Shown: in pieces, positions 35,451 through 47,284 of the stretch
Numbering within the stretch: position 1 is the stretch's first letter
Layout: every line of letters begins with the position of its first letter
Origin: Torreya grandis
Taxonomy: Eukaryota; Streptophyta; Pinopsida; Cupressales; Taxaceae
Reading direction: 5' to 3'
Length of the DNA: 64,000 nt
Assembly (NCBI GenBank): GCA_037957365.1
Contig: JARHVA010003167.1
Coordinates: forward strand, 1,927,501-1,991,500
The notes under the pieces: generated by a model
Database searches by the model: none
The model's input: the letters and a program-made list of their open reading frames with translations, nothing else
Told to the model about the DNA's origin: nothing
Made by a program: the position numbers and the translations under genes

Positions 35451-36845
35451 CCACTCTATTTTTTGATGATCCATGATTTTACGAACACTTGGATGATCTT
35501 TTATCAAATACATGAGGTTTATAAAATATGAACTCTACCTCACATAGACGGAATAAGTGGTAAACCTACTCTTTTTACCATGAGTTATAATTGTCATGAT
35601 GTTCCATTTCAATACACTAATTACTTTATTTGATTTTTATTTTTTCTTTTCTTTTCCATTTCCAATTCTTTCTTCCTAGTTTAAATTTATTTCTTCTCTT
35701 CTTACATATACTCTACTTTTTTTTATATCTTATATCCTTTTTATTTCCATCTTTTTGGTATTAGAACCACCACACTCTCCTTCCTTTGTGTTATTATACC
35801 CATCATAGTCCATCCTCCTCCACCAAAGGTGCATCCTCTTTTCTCTCCATTCTCTTTTGCATTGAAACCCACCTTTGTCTAACCACCTCCACCAAGATAC
35901 TAGTTTTTGCATCACACTATCCATTATTTTCTTAAACCCACCACTGAGAAACAAACTCCTACTAAATCATTATTGGATTTTTGTACTTATTATCCAATAT
36001 GTTGTTGGATTATTTTAATTTCCATTCTTTGCTATTTTTACCTCATCTTCCTCAAGGATGCCATATCCTTCACAACTTCTCTCCTTACAAACAACACCTC
36101 AATTTTGGCTTGTTCATTCATAAAAATCTTGAAAGTATCTTCTTCTTCAATAACTTGTTCATATGCTTCTATTGATATGAAAATAAGATTGTCCTACTTA
36201 CTTTATTTATTGAGTGAATAATTATGCACTTATTGCTTCATCTCTTCACCTTGAAATGAATATTTAAATAGTTTATGTAATAAAATGAGAATGGGTCCAT
36301 TTAATAACTGAACTTATCTCTATGTTTTTAGGTTAATCATACTCCCATGGTCACACACTCAAAAATTAGGCATATTTTATTAACTTAGCACAAAACATGT
36401 ATTGCATTCAACAAATTTCTATGAATAACATAATGAAAACTAATAATAACGCTCTCAGACACACACACACACTTTCTTTTAAAGATTTATTACATTAGAA
36501 AAAAATGTTCTAGACTCTCATATAGTTCCTCATAAATTAACACAACTCTTTACTCTACTTCTGAAGTGTTCTTCTCTAACACATCTCATCCCTTTCTCAA
36601 AAACTGACTTCTTTCTATAAATATATTATCCCCTTGATATCCAAAGCTTCATCGAGTGTCTCTTTAAATTCATTGAACTTAAAATAATGTACATTAGTTT
36701 GGAAATATTAATGTTTTTGAATAAAATGTCAAATTATCAATAATGACTCCTTCCATACATTTAAAAATAAAGATAGTCATAGATAATTGTTAAAAATCAC
36801 TATTATAATAGTTAAAAATTTGAATCTTGGCATGTAGTAATAATA
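35451..36845. other. Sequence between the two X copies, no gene recognised
   Basis: Includes a Trp/Arg-rich 74-codon minus frame (35730-35954) opposite a 104-codon plus frame (35907-36221). Neither has a domain I know. A short CA run is at 36458-36472. If X copies are LTRs of an old element, this 1.4 kb would be its interior. Confidence 0.45.
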
Positions 36846-37028
36846 CTAAATCAACAAGCACCTCTAAAAATATTATCTTTCTAGGTCATGTTTTGATAAA
36901 TAACCAAACTACCAACTCTCTATTACTCAAATGACATTTTCAAGATGAAAGATAGTTGGAAAAAGTATCATAAATTAATTATATCTATTAAATTTAGTTT
37001 AAAACTTTAAACACCAAATTTAAACTAC
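36846..37028. repeat. Segment X, copy 2, left part
   Basis: Similar to 17431-17600 (shared CACCTCTAAAAAT, ACCAA, GACATTTTCAAG). Interrupted at 37029 by element C. Confidence 0.6.
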
Positions 37029-37545
37029 ATTTAATGAAACTAAAAATTATCAAGACAATAAAATTACCAATAGGCCAAGATCTCAAACAATAACTCAAAC
37101 TTGATTTTGTATTAAATGACTTGAAATAATTATAAACCCAAACCATACTTAAATAATCCTCAACTCAAAAACTAGTGTTGACATGCAAAATTTGGAAAAA
37201 ATTAAAATATAAAAAAAAATCTTATTTTTAAAATATCTTGAAATATTCCAAAAATTTCTTGAAATATCTTAAACACTATAATTATACTATGGGAAGAAAT
37301 TCAATTGAATTTGAGGTCTATTTATAAAAACATACAATTTCTAAAAATGAAAAAAACTCAAAAAAAAATTAAATTATAATTGTAGACCTTGAAATGATCA
37401 CGTATGGACTCCAAAAAATATCAAAAACATTGCTAGGTAGGTAACAATTTTTTTGATATGGTCATTTTGGCACATGAAAGAACTAAAATTGAGCTATAGG
37501 TCCTAATTTATAGCCTTCAAAAGGTTGGCCTATTTCTCTTCGTCA
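37029..37545 (-). mobile_element. 3' LTR of element C
   Basis: Direct repeat of 42190-42696. Minus-strand start TGACGAAGAGAAATAGGCC; adjacent purine-rich GAACCAGAAGAGAA is the likely polypurine tract. Confidence 0.75.
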
Positions 37546-37559
37546 TTCTCTTCTGGTTC

Positions 37560-37848
37560 AAAACAACTCAGCACCTGTGAGTTGGCCCGATTGTACAACT
37601 ACCATTTTTCCTTGTCAATATTTTTTAGATCCTATTTTGTAATCCAAGTGTTATATTCTTTCTTCAATCCTTCCCACTACACAAAATACATATTATAATT
37701 CCCTTACCTTATGCTCATTGTCTTCATATCCAAAACCTACACTATTTTTTCTTTCTTCTTATTTGGAACCTATTGCTCCAAACTTGCTTCTTCATCTTCA
37801 TCATATGCATTATCTCTTCCATGTTATTCATATATATCTAAAAAATTA

Positions 37849-37906
<58 letters not shown>

Positions 37907-38290
37907 TTTTTTTGTGATAAACTCATCTCATATTTATTATCATTGATTTTATTGACAATCCTGCATGGTCTAATTTTCTTGTACTTCAACTTGTTGTATG
38001 TGCCTCTTAGAAATATTTATTTTCTAAAGTAGACCATTATCAAATCTCCTTCAAATAACTTGGATCTTCCTCTGACATCTACTGCATCTTTATATTTGTC
38101 ATTACTTTTTTGCATCTTTCATCTTACTCTTTGCAACTATTGCATATGATCTGCAAATGCTTCTGTATCATCACTAATTCAATCTACAATTGGAAATTAA
38201 CCCAGATCTAAAATACATAGTATTTTTTCCATAAATAATTTTAAAATATGACTTTCCTATTAATCTATTCATTGAACTACTATACACAAA
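37560..38290 (-). pseudogene. Integrase C-terminal region (element C)
   Basis: Collinear with 12640-13400 of element B on the minus strand (shared text for the N-D-N-x-Y-E linker near 37935 and the acidic E/D stretch near 37790). Interrupted by the AT microsatellite and stops. Confidence 0.6.
37852..37904. repeat. (AT)n microsatellite
   Basis: About 26 AT units inside the 3' coding end of element C; absent from the same place in element B, so it arose after the copies diverged. Confidence 0.95.
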
Positions 38291-38900
38291 CTTTGCTTAT
38301 GATAAAGGCAAGTCCCATTGCTTGAGCTTTTCTATGACTATGTATCTTAAAAGATTTCCCAAGCTCTTATTCATAAATTCTATTTGTCCATCTATTTGTG
38401 GGTGACATGCACTACTAAATTGTATATTAGTACCCATATTCTTCCACAAAGTCCTGCAAAAATGACTTAGAAATTTCATGTCCCTATCTAATGTAATGGT
38501 TTTTAGAACACCATGCAATCTCACAATATCCTCAAAAAATAATTTTCCAACTCTAGTGGCATCATTGGTTTTATTACATGGAATTAAATGAACCATTTAA
38601 AAAAAACTATCTAAAACAACAAAAATTAAATCATTACCTCTATGTGTGTTTGGCAATCCCAACACAAAGTCCATACTCAAATCTATCCATGGTCCTCTTA
38701 AAACTAGTAATGCAATTTAAAGTCAAGTATTTTGTGCATGTGGTTTAGTCACATGACATATTATACACCTTGAAACATATCTTGTCACATCTCTCTTCAT
38801 ATTTAGCTAAAAATACTTTTCCTCCACCAAAACCATTATATTCATCTTGCCAAAATGTCCAGCCATATCACCACTTTGTAATTCTCTTATTATATTGTCT
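38291..38900 (-). pseudogene. Integrase core (element C)
   Basis: Open piece 38297-38596 (99 codons): HLIPCNKTNDATR, LHGVLKTITLDRDMKFLSHF with the second catalytic Asp, and SSACHPQIDGQIEFMNKSL with the catalytic Glu. Just upstream [17 protein letters not shown] (about 38648-38698) holds the first Asp, so all three D,D,E residues survive. A TAA lies between the two blocks near 38600. The best-preserved integrase in the window, still inactive as a frame. Confidence 0.88.
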
Positions 38901-39219
38901 TGTAAAGACCCAACTGAAATGCACAATTATTTAGCTTTGAAGAGATAACCTTTCTATATAAGATATTCATCATAAAAAAATATGTATCCTACCTATTAGT
39001 GGATTCATGCACTATTTAACTATCTTACCTAAATATGCATCAATACCATATAATTCTTTGATAAGTCCAAATCCAACTACTTCACTCACCATAGTAGTTA
39101 ATAATTCTACTCTCATACTTGATTCATCAACTACCTTAATATGTTTTCTTAGTGTATGATTCAACATAAACGTATACCCCTACAGGAAAGAAACCCACTT
39201 TGTGTGTGTACTATTCAAT

Positions 39220-39640
39220 TTTTTTTTATGTATTCACATGTTTTAAAGCCTCATGATCTGTAAATAGTATAAAATACTTAAGCACTAGGGAATGCCTCTA
39301 TTGTCTTAATTCTTGTATAATTTCATAAATTTAAACATCATAAGTAGAATACTTTATTCCTATCTCATTCAATTTTTCACTAAAATATACTTTGGCTTTC
39401 CTTTTTGACTCAGCGCAATACCAATCCCACAAATGAAGCATCACAATCAACCCCAAACACTTTGTTAAAATACAATAATGCTAAAATTGGCCTTCTGGTA
39501 ATATTTTTCTTCAAAAATTCATATCCTTTTGTGGCAACTCTAGTCCATGAAAATTCCTTCCCTCTCATGCAATATGTTATTGGTGCCACAATACTACTAA
39601 TTTTTTTAATAAACATTTTTTGAAAAGCTAGTAAATAATG
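39220..39640 (-). pseudogene. RT thumb to RNase H (element C)
   Basis: Open piece 39410-39616 (68 codons) reads SSIVAPITYCMRGKEFSW, then FLKKNITRRPILALL, FNKVFGVDCDASFVGLVL: the RT-RNase H connection ending at the first RNase H Asp (CDAS). The rest of RNase H continues below 39410, broken. Confidence 0.83.
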
Positions 39641-40515
39641 AAAACTTGTTTCCTCTATAATGATTTCTGGAATAGGCCACTAAAAAATGACCCTTATCTT
39701 TCTTCATCCATTTTCACATCATCTGTTGAAACTAAAATTTCTAAAAATACTAAATATTTTACATAAACTTGCACTTCTTCAAATTTACATATAACTTCTC
39801 ATTTCACAAAAAAATTCATTACCATTCTCATATGTTTTAAGTGATCTTATTTAGTCTTACTAAATATCAAAATATCATAAAAATAACCACAAACTTACCA
39901 ATATATTATTGTGACACTATATTCATCACTTTCAAAAATGTGCTAGATGTATTAGAGATTCTAAGTGGAATCACCATCCACTCATATAATCCATCTCTAG
40001 TCTTGAATACATTTTTCACTCATCTCCATCACGAATTTGAATTTGATAACAACCACTCCTTAGGCCAATCTTTGTAAAATATTTTGTTCCTGCAAGCACA
40101 TACATTATATAATCTAAATAAAGTATAAGAAACCTATAATTTTATTAATTATTATACTATCCACACACATTCTTGATCCTCTATCTTTCTTTGACATTAG
40201 AAAAGATGGTGTTACGCATGGACTCATACTCTCTCTTATCACCTTCTTCTTTAGCAAATCAGTAATCTGTTTATTTAATTTTGCATGTTCTTTTGGAATC
40301 ATCCTATAAATTATTTGATTGGGTAGATTTGATCCAAGAATCAAATCAATGTGATGTTGAATATCTTTCTTCGCTAGTAAACCATCGAGTAACTCATCAA
40401 GAATAATATCTGCATATTCTTTCAACACTCTAGCTAACTTCGTAGTTATTGGTACCATTTTTGGTTCTTCATTATTTGCTACTAATGCATAAGAACATGC
40501 TACCATCATATCTTG
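39641..40515 (-). pseudogene. Reverse transcriptase (element C)
   Basis: Open piece 40114-40509 (131 codons): LARVLKEYADIILDELLD, KKDIQHHIDLILGSNLPN, YRMIPKEHAKLNKQI, KKVIRESMSPCVTPSF, KKDRGSRMCVDS. These are the fingers-palm start of gypsy RT. The catalytic Y-x-D-D region near 39860-39890 is frameshifted and its Asp pair is not readable. Confidence 0.87.
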
Positions 40516-41010
40516 GATAAATTATTTAGTAGAGAACATGGTTTTTGTCTTCTCTTCCTCCCTAATAGTTAACAAAACTACTTTTTTACCACCTTTCCAA
40601 AAAGTATAAGTATTCTTTGCTCCATCACGAATTACTTTCCTATCGAATTACCATAGGCTTCCTAATAACACGTGATGAGCATCTATCATAATAACATCAC
40701 ACCATATTTCATTATTAGAACTTTTTATTATAGAAAACTTGATTAAGAACCTTATATCTACTATAACTTGATTCCCTTTCTTAAACCATAAAATATGATA
40801 AGGATTTAGATGTTTTTCACATTATAGATTTAATTTCTCAATCTTTTTTCTGAAACCATATTTTCACAACTACAACCATTTATAATTACTTTATATACAT
40901 ATCCACTTGAAGTACATATTGTTTCAAAAATATTTGATTGAAGCCATGCATCACCACCTTATTAATTCTACACTTGATCCTTCCTTAAAGCAATCATGGT
41001 TCTTCTCATC
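40516..41010 (-). pseudogene. Protease region (element C)
   Basis: Minus-strand reading gives DVVPMDACHLLLGR followed by W, then a stretch leading into KKVVLLTIREEEK. This is the segment after the protease core in chromovirus-type gypsy elements (...LLGRPWQ.D...). Active-site Asp not found. Confidence 0.65.
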
Positions 41011-42185
41011 ATCATATTCTCCTTAACATGTATTGGCACAACTTTAGTATTCTGCTCTTCTATTTCAGCCTCAACTAGATTTACTCTTGGTTGATCTTCT
41101 TTCATCCCTTCTTGGTCTTGATAGTGTGGAAACTTAAATGATCTTTTTCCTCCTTATTCAAATCTATAATAGACATAAGATCTATACTAATTTGGAAACC
41201 ATTATCTACAACCACCATAACCTTATCCTCTCTAAAATCCTATTTCTCTTTGTTGGTATTGAAACCATTGCCTATTATCATCTTATCTTTCTATATCACA
41301 TGACAATTCACCTTTATTGGCATTAAAGCCACTTCTAGTGGTATTAAACCCACCTCATCCTCTTATTAGAGGAGATGTGCCTCTTTTTGAAATAGTAGAT
41401 GTCCATCTAAAATTTTGTCTATTTTATTTTTCTTTTACCTTTAAATCTAATTGACAAGCCTCCTCCATGTTACGTTTTTTTATGGATGCTGAATTCATCT
41501 TGAATAAAAAATTTCAAACTATTTACATAACTTGCAGCCTTCTTCTCTTCTATTTTATCATTCTCCATTCATAGGGAAAGCTTATAAAATTCATCTATAT
41601 ACTCTTATATATTATGATATTTTTGCCTCAAAGTCTAAAATATTCATTATAGGGTTTGTACATGATCCACAAGAAGAAATTTATTCCTCGGCTTCTTCTC
41701 CATCTTTTTCCATGAATTAATCTTCTCTTTACCTTTTTTGTCTATCTTTTTGTAGGTGATCCCACCAAATCATTGCATGACCTTTCAATTTTATGTATGC
41801 AAACTTTAGCTTTTTGTCTTCTCTCATAGTCTTCCATTCAAAGAACTTCTCCATGTAATTCATCTAATCTATCAACTCTTATGGTTTTAAACTGCTTTAA
41901 TAATCTGAAACATCAACCTTGATTACTTTATTTTTTCCTTCTAAAGCTCAAACCATCATCTTTTCCATTGATGATGGTTTTTGTTATTATTCTTATTCTT
42001 ATTAATTTCCTCATCATGATTCGTGTCTTCCTTAACACCACCTTATTTTGTCTGCTAATTGGTGACAACCTATGTTTATTGTTGAGTTTACCTTTGCAAA
42101 TTTTGTATAGTCTGGTTCATTTATGCAACACTTCCTCATCCTCTTGCCATTTTTTACTCCTCTAAGATTCTAACTTGCTCTAATA
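41011..42185 (-). pseudogene. Gag (element C)
   Basis: Collinear with the gag of element B (about 15700-16860). The zinc knuckle that is intact in B is lost here: at 41130-41180 the Cys codons have become Tyr or Phe codons and a stop is present. An RG-rich segment lies near 41340-41400. Confidence 0.65.
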
Positions 42186-42189
42186 ATAG

Positions 42190-42696
42190 ATAATGTAGCT
42201 AAAAACTATAAAGATATGAAATAATAACTCAGAATTGTTTTGTATTGAATGACTTTGAATTATTACAAATTCAAACTATGCTTAAATAATACTCAACTCA
42301 TAAATTAGAGTTTACATGAAAAATTAAAAAAACCTAAGATTTTAAAAAAATGTCTATTTTTTAAATCTTCATAAATATCTCAAAAATCTCTCGAAATATC
42401 TTAAACACTATAATTAGACTATTGAACGAAATTCAATAGAAGTTGGCATTTGGTTCTAAAAATATACAATTTCTAAAAATAGGAATATCTGAAAAATTAA
42501 TTATATCATAATTTTGAATCCTTAGATGATCATGTATAGCCTCCAAAAAAATATAAAAATATTTTCACATAGGTATAATTACTTAGAAAGAAAATGAATT
42601 TTTTGATACGATCATTTTGATGTGTGGAAGAGCTCAAACGAAGCTACGGGACAAAAGTTATAACCTATAGAAGGTTGACCTATTTTTTATGCATCA
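42190..42696 (-). mobile_element. 5' LTR of element C
   Basis: About 507 bp. Inner edge GATAATGTAGC next to a worn primer site (gctctaataata at about 42177-42188); outer edge ends TTTTATGCATCA. Confidence 0.75.
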
Positions 42697-43100
42697 ACAT
42701 TTTATATCATGTAACCAAATTTTGAAATTCAATTTTCTATTATGTTAAGGAACCCTCTTATCAAATGTCTCATATTAAATAAATGATACAAACTGATGGA
42801 AACATATTTTATATTAATCATGTAACTCTAAATTATTTAATATTTAATGAGCTTCTTGTAATTATTAGGTAATATCACCTCACAAAATGAAACCATCTAA
42901 CTATTCACCATATTAAAATAATCATTCTTGCCAAATGTTTGTTTTCTAATAGTGTATGTAAACTGACAAAAGTAGACAATGGATCTTCAAACAATTTTAC
43001 AGTAAAAGAATATTTTTACAATATAATTCTAAAAATTTAACATACGTATTCCAACAAAATGATGAACATAAAAATCTAAAATAATACAAAAAAACTTTAT
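42697..43100. repeat. Segment X, copy 2, right part
   Basis: 42702-42795 matches 17610-17699 and 42780-43096 matches 35144-35443, so the two sides of element D come together here. It therefore preserves the empty-site version of D's target. Confidence 0.65.
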
Positions 43101-44259
43101 TTTTAGTTGATACAAGATACTCATATAAATAAAACACAAATATATATTTTATGAAAAATGAAAATGCTATTATTTAAAAATATATATTATTTATTTCAAA
43201 AATTAATATTTTTATTAAAAAATATGGATGACTCAAAACATTCATTTTCTTAAAAACACATTAAATTAATCAATTTTGAAACATGTATTTTATTTATAAA
43301 TATTTTTTAAAAATGTAAATTTAAAGAAAACGTACAATGTTTTTTCTTAAATATTCAAGACACACAATTATGGGAAAAGTAGAAAACCACAGTATTTCTC
43401 ATCTCCCGAGCATTCAAATGTATATATTCCAACCAAAACTTATCGTTTTCAATTCTTAAGATCTCAAATACAAAAATATGGAATGAACTGATGAGATCAA
43501 ATCTATTTGATTTATTTTTGTTAGTAAAGCTTGAAAATATAATAATCTGAATATTTTTTTTGTTTTAATTTTTTTTATTATTATAAAATGAATAAATTTA
43601 AAACATAATTTATATTATTTTTAAAAGAAAATAATATTTTTACATTGCTAAGATTCTAAATTAAAGAATATTACTAGAAAAAATGATTATTTATTTTTTA
43701 AAGTTTTCAAATATATACTTGAAGTAAATTTTTTTTTTTCATTTTTTAATCTTTTAGTTTCCAAAATTTTGAAATTCATATATTGGATTAAAATTATAAT
43801 TATTATTTTTAAGTTTTTGAAAAATATTTATTTGAATAAAAATATCTTTTACAACACACATATCTCAATTAAAAACTATTTATATTTTATTTAATTTTTT
43901 ATATCTACAATTTTCAAAAACTAAAAATATATATATATTTCACTTATGATTTTTTGAAGTGAAATAAAAATAACTATTCCAAACACATTTATTAAAACAT
44001 TATTTATTTAAAAACAAATTTATTTAATAACAAACTATTGAGAAGACTCTTTAATCGCTCCTACGGAAGAGTTCTTTCTCGGCTCAAACACACACTACAA
44101 TATGACTAAGAAGATTATGAATATTGAAATATTTCAACTACAAATCAAGCCAGGTTTGAGAATTTATGTAAGTAATAAAGATAATATGTATTGAATTTAT
44201 AAAATAAAATTAAAACAATATAATATACTATGTATGTTTAAATTATTTAGATTTTAAAG
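43101..44259. other. Very AT-rich DNA, no gene recognised
   Basis: Long A/T tracts with no frame above 60 codons and no domain. Confidence 0.5.
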
Positions 44260-44475
44260 GTCTATTAAGATTACAAATATAATTTAATCTATTCCATTGA
44301 TTAGAAACTAAGTATAAGTATTCAACGCAAATACATGCCAAGTCATATGATATAATTTTTTTTTAAAGTACATTAGAATTACATATATAACCTAACCTAG
44401 CCCACTGATGACAAACCAAATACAAATATTCAACGCAGATGCATGCCAAGTCAGGTGGCATATGTCATTTATGTC
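44260..44475. repeat. Tandem duplication of about 107 bp, diverged
   Basis: ATTCAACGCAAATACATGCC (44318 on) and ATTCAACGCAGATGCATGCC (44427 on) are matching points of two adjacent units, each preceded by a variant of TTACAAATATAA..TAA and followed by AAGTCA. Confidence 0.75.
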
Positions 44476-45200
44476 ATACCAATAATTTGAAAACCCCTAC
44501 ATATATTCAAATTATAGATAAAACAAAAAATCTATTATAATACTCTCTTTGGCCAGTGAAAATTATCTATTTTTAATTAGTAAAACTTGCCTATGGCTAG
44601 AAAAGTATTTTTGGCCAATCGAAAAAATAAATAAATAAACTTCTTCTACATATATTTCTAAACTATATATCAAATATATGAAACGACATGGGTGTCATAT
44701 GATTGATCTGTCAGAAGTCAAATAGGATAAAAGTTGACGGATTATTTTTGTCTTCAAAAGAATAATAAATAAATAATGTAAAATGATCTCACATAAAACA
44801 TAGAAAAGTCTTATAAAATTACAGAAAACATATGATGTCACACAGATTTTGTTATTTCATTGCTATTTGTAGTTAATATTATTTGTGTCCAAAAAAAAAT
44901 TGTTATATTTTTCTTTTAAAAAATGAAAATTTAATATTACTTTGATGTGGGTTATGTTTCTTATTAAGGCATTTTCTAACTTGACATAGCTCACATTCTA
45001 ATGTGTGATTCTTTGCATTTATTCTTTTATCATATTTAAATTAAAGTTATATTATTAATTTTATATTATTGTATTTTATTAATAATTTTGTGCTTTTTAA
45101 TAGAAAAATAAATAATTTATTATATAAAATTAGACTTATATTTATGGAGACATCACATTTTTATTTATATATAAATTTTTAATATTTAATAAAATAATTA
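44476..45200. other. AT-rich intergenic DNA
   Basis: Nothing recognised on either strand. Confidence 0.45.
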
Positions 45201-45393
45201 AGTGGGATGTAGTTTAATAGTAAAGATGATGGTGTAATAGGTTTTATTTAGACATTTTCAAAGATATAAATCATAGGAGATACCCAAAAATGGATGAAAT
45301 TGAAATCATGTCCCAAATGAGTTTGGCGGAATGGATACCTTTCAATCCTTGATATTAAGTTGAATAAATTTTTGTACACCAAACCTATATAAA
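45201..45393 (+). mobile_element. Possible tRNA-derived SINE
   Basis: GTGGGATGTAGTTTAATAGT resembles a tRNA 5' half with an A-box-like TGTAGTTTAATAG; GGTTTTATTTAGAC about 33 bp later resembles a decayed B box. A body of some 140 bp follows, ending before an A-rich AAAAATAAATT that loosely matches AAAATAATTA upstream (45190-45199). No coding capacity. The polymerase III boxes are weak, so this could be chance. Confidence 0.4.
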
Positions 45394-45495
45394 AATAAAT
45401 TTTCAATAAAAAAAATTCAAATCAAATCAAAACTTAAATATTAATAATAAAAGTATCATACATACATATATATACATATACATATTCTGAAAAAT

Positions 45496-46640
45496 AAATT
45501 GATTGATAGTAATTTAATGTTTGACAATTTTTTTCTATTATTTCATCATGTGAAGTTTATTTACACACTATTTTCATTATGCATATGTGACATATTTTTC
45601 TAAACGAAATACTTACACCCAATTGTTATGATTGGCTTTGAAATTTAATGTATATATTTAAAAAATTAAAAAAATATAACATTTTACATTATATTACCTA
45701 AAATTTTCAAATAAATTAAAACATGAAATTTAATAATTACTTTTTTTTTCTTATTTTTCATTTATTAATATAATAATATAAAAAATTAAAGAAAATAATT
45801 GTTTGATAATAAATTAGTGTTTTGTAATAGGTGATTTTAGTTTGATTTTCTTTAAAATTTAATGTTCACATACTCGAAAAGGAAAAACATGGGAAGATAG
45901 AAAAAATAGAAAATATCAACATAGAATTTCTTACTAATAACCTTAATACATGGATGTGTCTATTTCAATATTAAAGTGATTGGTGAGGTTAATGTATCCA
46001 TTATTTTTTTAAGTTTTTGAAAAAGATGGGAAGATAGAAAAAATAGAAAATATCAACTTAGAATTTCTTACTAATAAGCTTAATACATGGATGTGTCTAT
46101 TTCAATATTAAAGTGATTGGTGAGATTAATGTATCCATTATTTTTTTAAGGTACATGCGACATTTTCCTAAACAAAACTCTTATATATAAATTTTTAATT
46201 ATGTATTAAATTAAAAAATTAAAAAAATTAAATTTTAAATTTTTTTTAAAATTTTATAATTTATTATAAAAAAATTTATAAATCAAATAAAAACATAAAA
46301 ATTTATTATTAAATTATTTTTTATATAATAAAATATTTCAAAAAAATAATTAATTGTTAATAATTTAATATTTTATAATTGACAACCTTAATTTTATTCT
46401 ATTTAGAACTTAATGTCCAGAGAAAGAAAGAAACCAAAAAGAAAAAGAAAACGGAAACAAAGAAAGTAGTAGTACGAAGAAACTTGTTACTATAATCCTA
46501 ATACACGTATCTGTCAGTTTCGCTGTTAAGGTGATTGGTGAGGTTAATGCACGCAATATTTTCATTATGCACATGTAACTTATTCTACTTTTCCACCCAA
46601 CTGCTATCGATGCCTATGAATTTTAATGATATATAAAAAT
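45496..46640. repeat. Degenerate tandem repeat cluster
   Basis: Related landmarks recur: TTGATAGTAATTTAATGTTT (45503), TTTGATAATAAATTAGTGTT (45802), and TTGTTAATAATTTAATATTT (46349). Likewise ATGTGACATATTTTTCTAAA (45584) and ATGCGACATTTTCCTAAACA (46154), and ATGTAACTTATT near 46570. Also three copies of GTGATTGGTGAG followed by a TTAATG-type ending. I read three to four units of roughly 300-410 bp. Confidence 0.65.
45889..46151. repeat. 137-bp-period tandem duplication, nearly identical
   Basis: A unit of about 126 bp starting TGGGAAGATAGAAAAAATAG at 45890 is repeated at 46027 with only a few substitutions, much closer than the surrounding repeats, so it is a recent event. Confidence 0.92.
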
Positions 46641-46997
46641 GAAACGGAAAAATAAAATAAAAACCTTCGTGCTGCAAATCTAAACCATAAAGGTATTACT
46701 AGTAAATTATAACGAATTCCGAACTAATTGTCGAACTAACCAAAGATTACAATAATCTTTACGCCAGGATATTTATAGTTGCAGTAGAATAAAACTATTC
46801 AAAATATAATGTTTTCTTCTACTACTTACTATCTGTACATGAAGGAAAAACTACACCCACAGAGAGAAAGTAGTTATTTTGAGTAAAGTGTACAGTGACC
46901 TGTACTCTCTTTCATGGAAACAGCCCTATACTGCAGTCTGCATCAGATGTACTGTTCATGAAATCGATGGAAAGAAAATCAGAATAAAGTGTACCGT
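46641..46997. other. Intergenic, downstream of VQ fragment
   Basis: Less AT-rich than the left flank; may be the former 3' UTR of the VQ gene that ends at 46998. No feature recognised. Confidence 0.4.
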
Positions 46998-47261
46998 CTA
47001 AGAATCTTTTGTCTGGAACATGCTGGTAACCATATCATACATATCCTTCTGCTGAAGTTCGGGTGTAAGATCACCTTCCGGCATGCGCGGAGCAATTTCA
47101 GGCTGGGGGATCTAGTTAAATTGCTCTTTCAACTTCGGTACCTTCGGTTGTAGACTGTCATCACAATCACAGTTCAGTGGTTCACAAGAAGATGATGATA
47201 AATGATGATCATGAGTAGCAGAAGAAGATGTACATGTCGGTGGCTTTCGTCCAGTGAGAGA
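46998..47261 (-). pseudogene. VQ-motif protein, C-terminal fragment
   Basis: Minus-strand codons from 47261 read SLTGRKPP, the end of a VQ motif (VQxLTGRK), then a Cys/Ser/His-rich stretch, an acidic patch (CDCDDSLQPK), one in-frame TAG (47112-47114) and an ending PELQQKDMYDMVTSMFQ up to TAG at 46998-47000. The FxxxVQ half of the motif is missing. At that point an inverted copy of the following 18 bp begins, and beyond it LINE sequence. VQ proteins act in plant nuclei with WRKY factors; this piece would not. It shares Ser-rich and acidic C-terminal style with the VQ pseudogene at 7199, but is too diverged to call a recent duplicate. Confidence 0.68.
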
Positions 47262-47281
47262 GTGCCACCGACATGTACATC
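47227..47281. repeat. Perfect 18-bp inverted repeat with 19-nt loop
   Basis: GATGTACATGTCGGTGGC (47227-47244) is exactly complementary to 47264-47281. The loop holds the SLTGRK codons of the VQ fragment. Confidence 0.97.
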
Positions 47282-47284
47282 ATT

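Larger units (their letters stand above)
37029..42696 (-). mobile_element. Ty3/gypsy element C, degenerate, near full length
   Basis: Direct LTRs of about 517 and 507 bp flank 4.6 kb with integrase, RNase H, RT, protease and gag on the minus strand. Same family as A and B by LTR and protein. It splits segment X copy 2. An ACATT occurs on both sides (37027-37031 and 42697-42701) and may be the duplication if the left LTR begins at 37032; the aligned LTR edge would put it three bases earlier, so this is uncertain. Confidence 0.85.

Noticed and set aside
35730..36221. Opposed 74- and 104-codon frames as a host gene
   Set aside because: Low-complexity Trp/Arg or Leu/Ser composition, overlapping on opposite strands, no domain.
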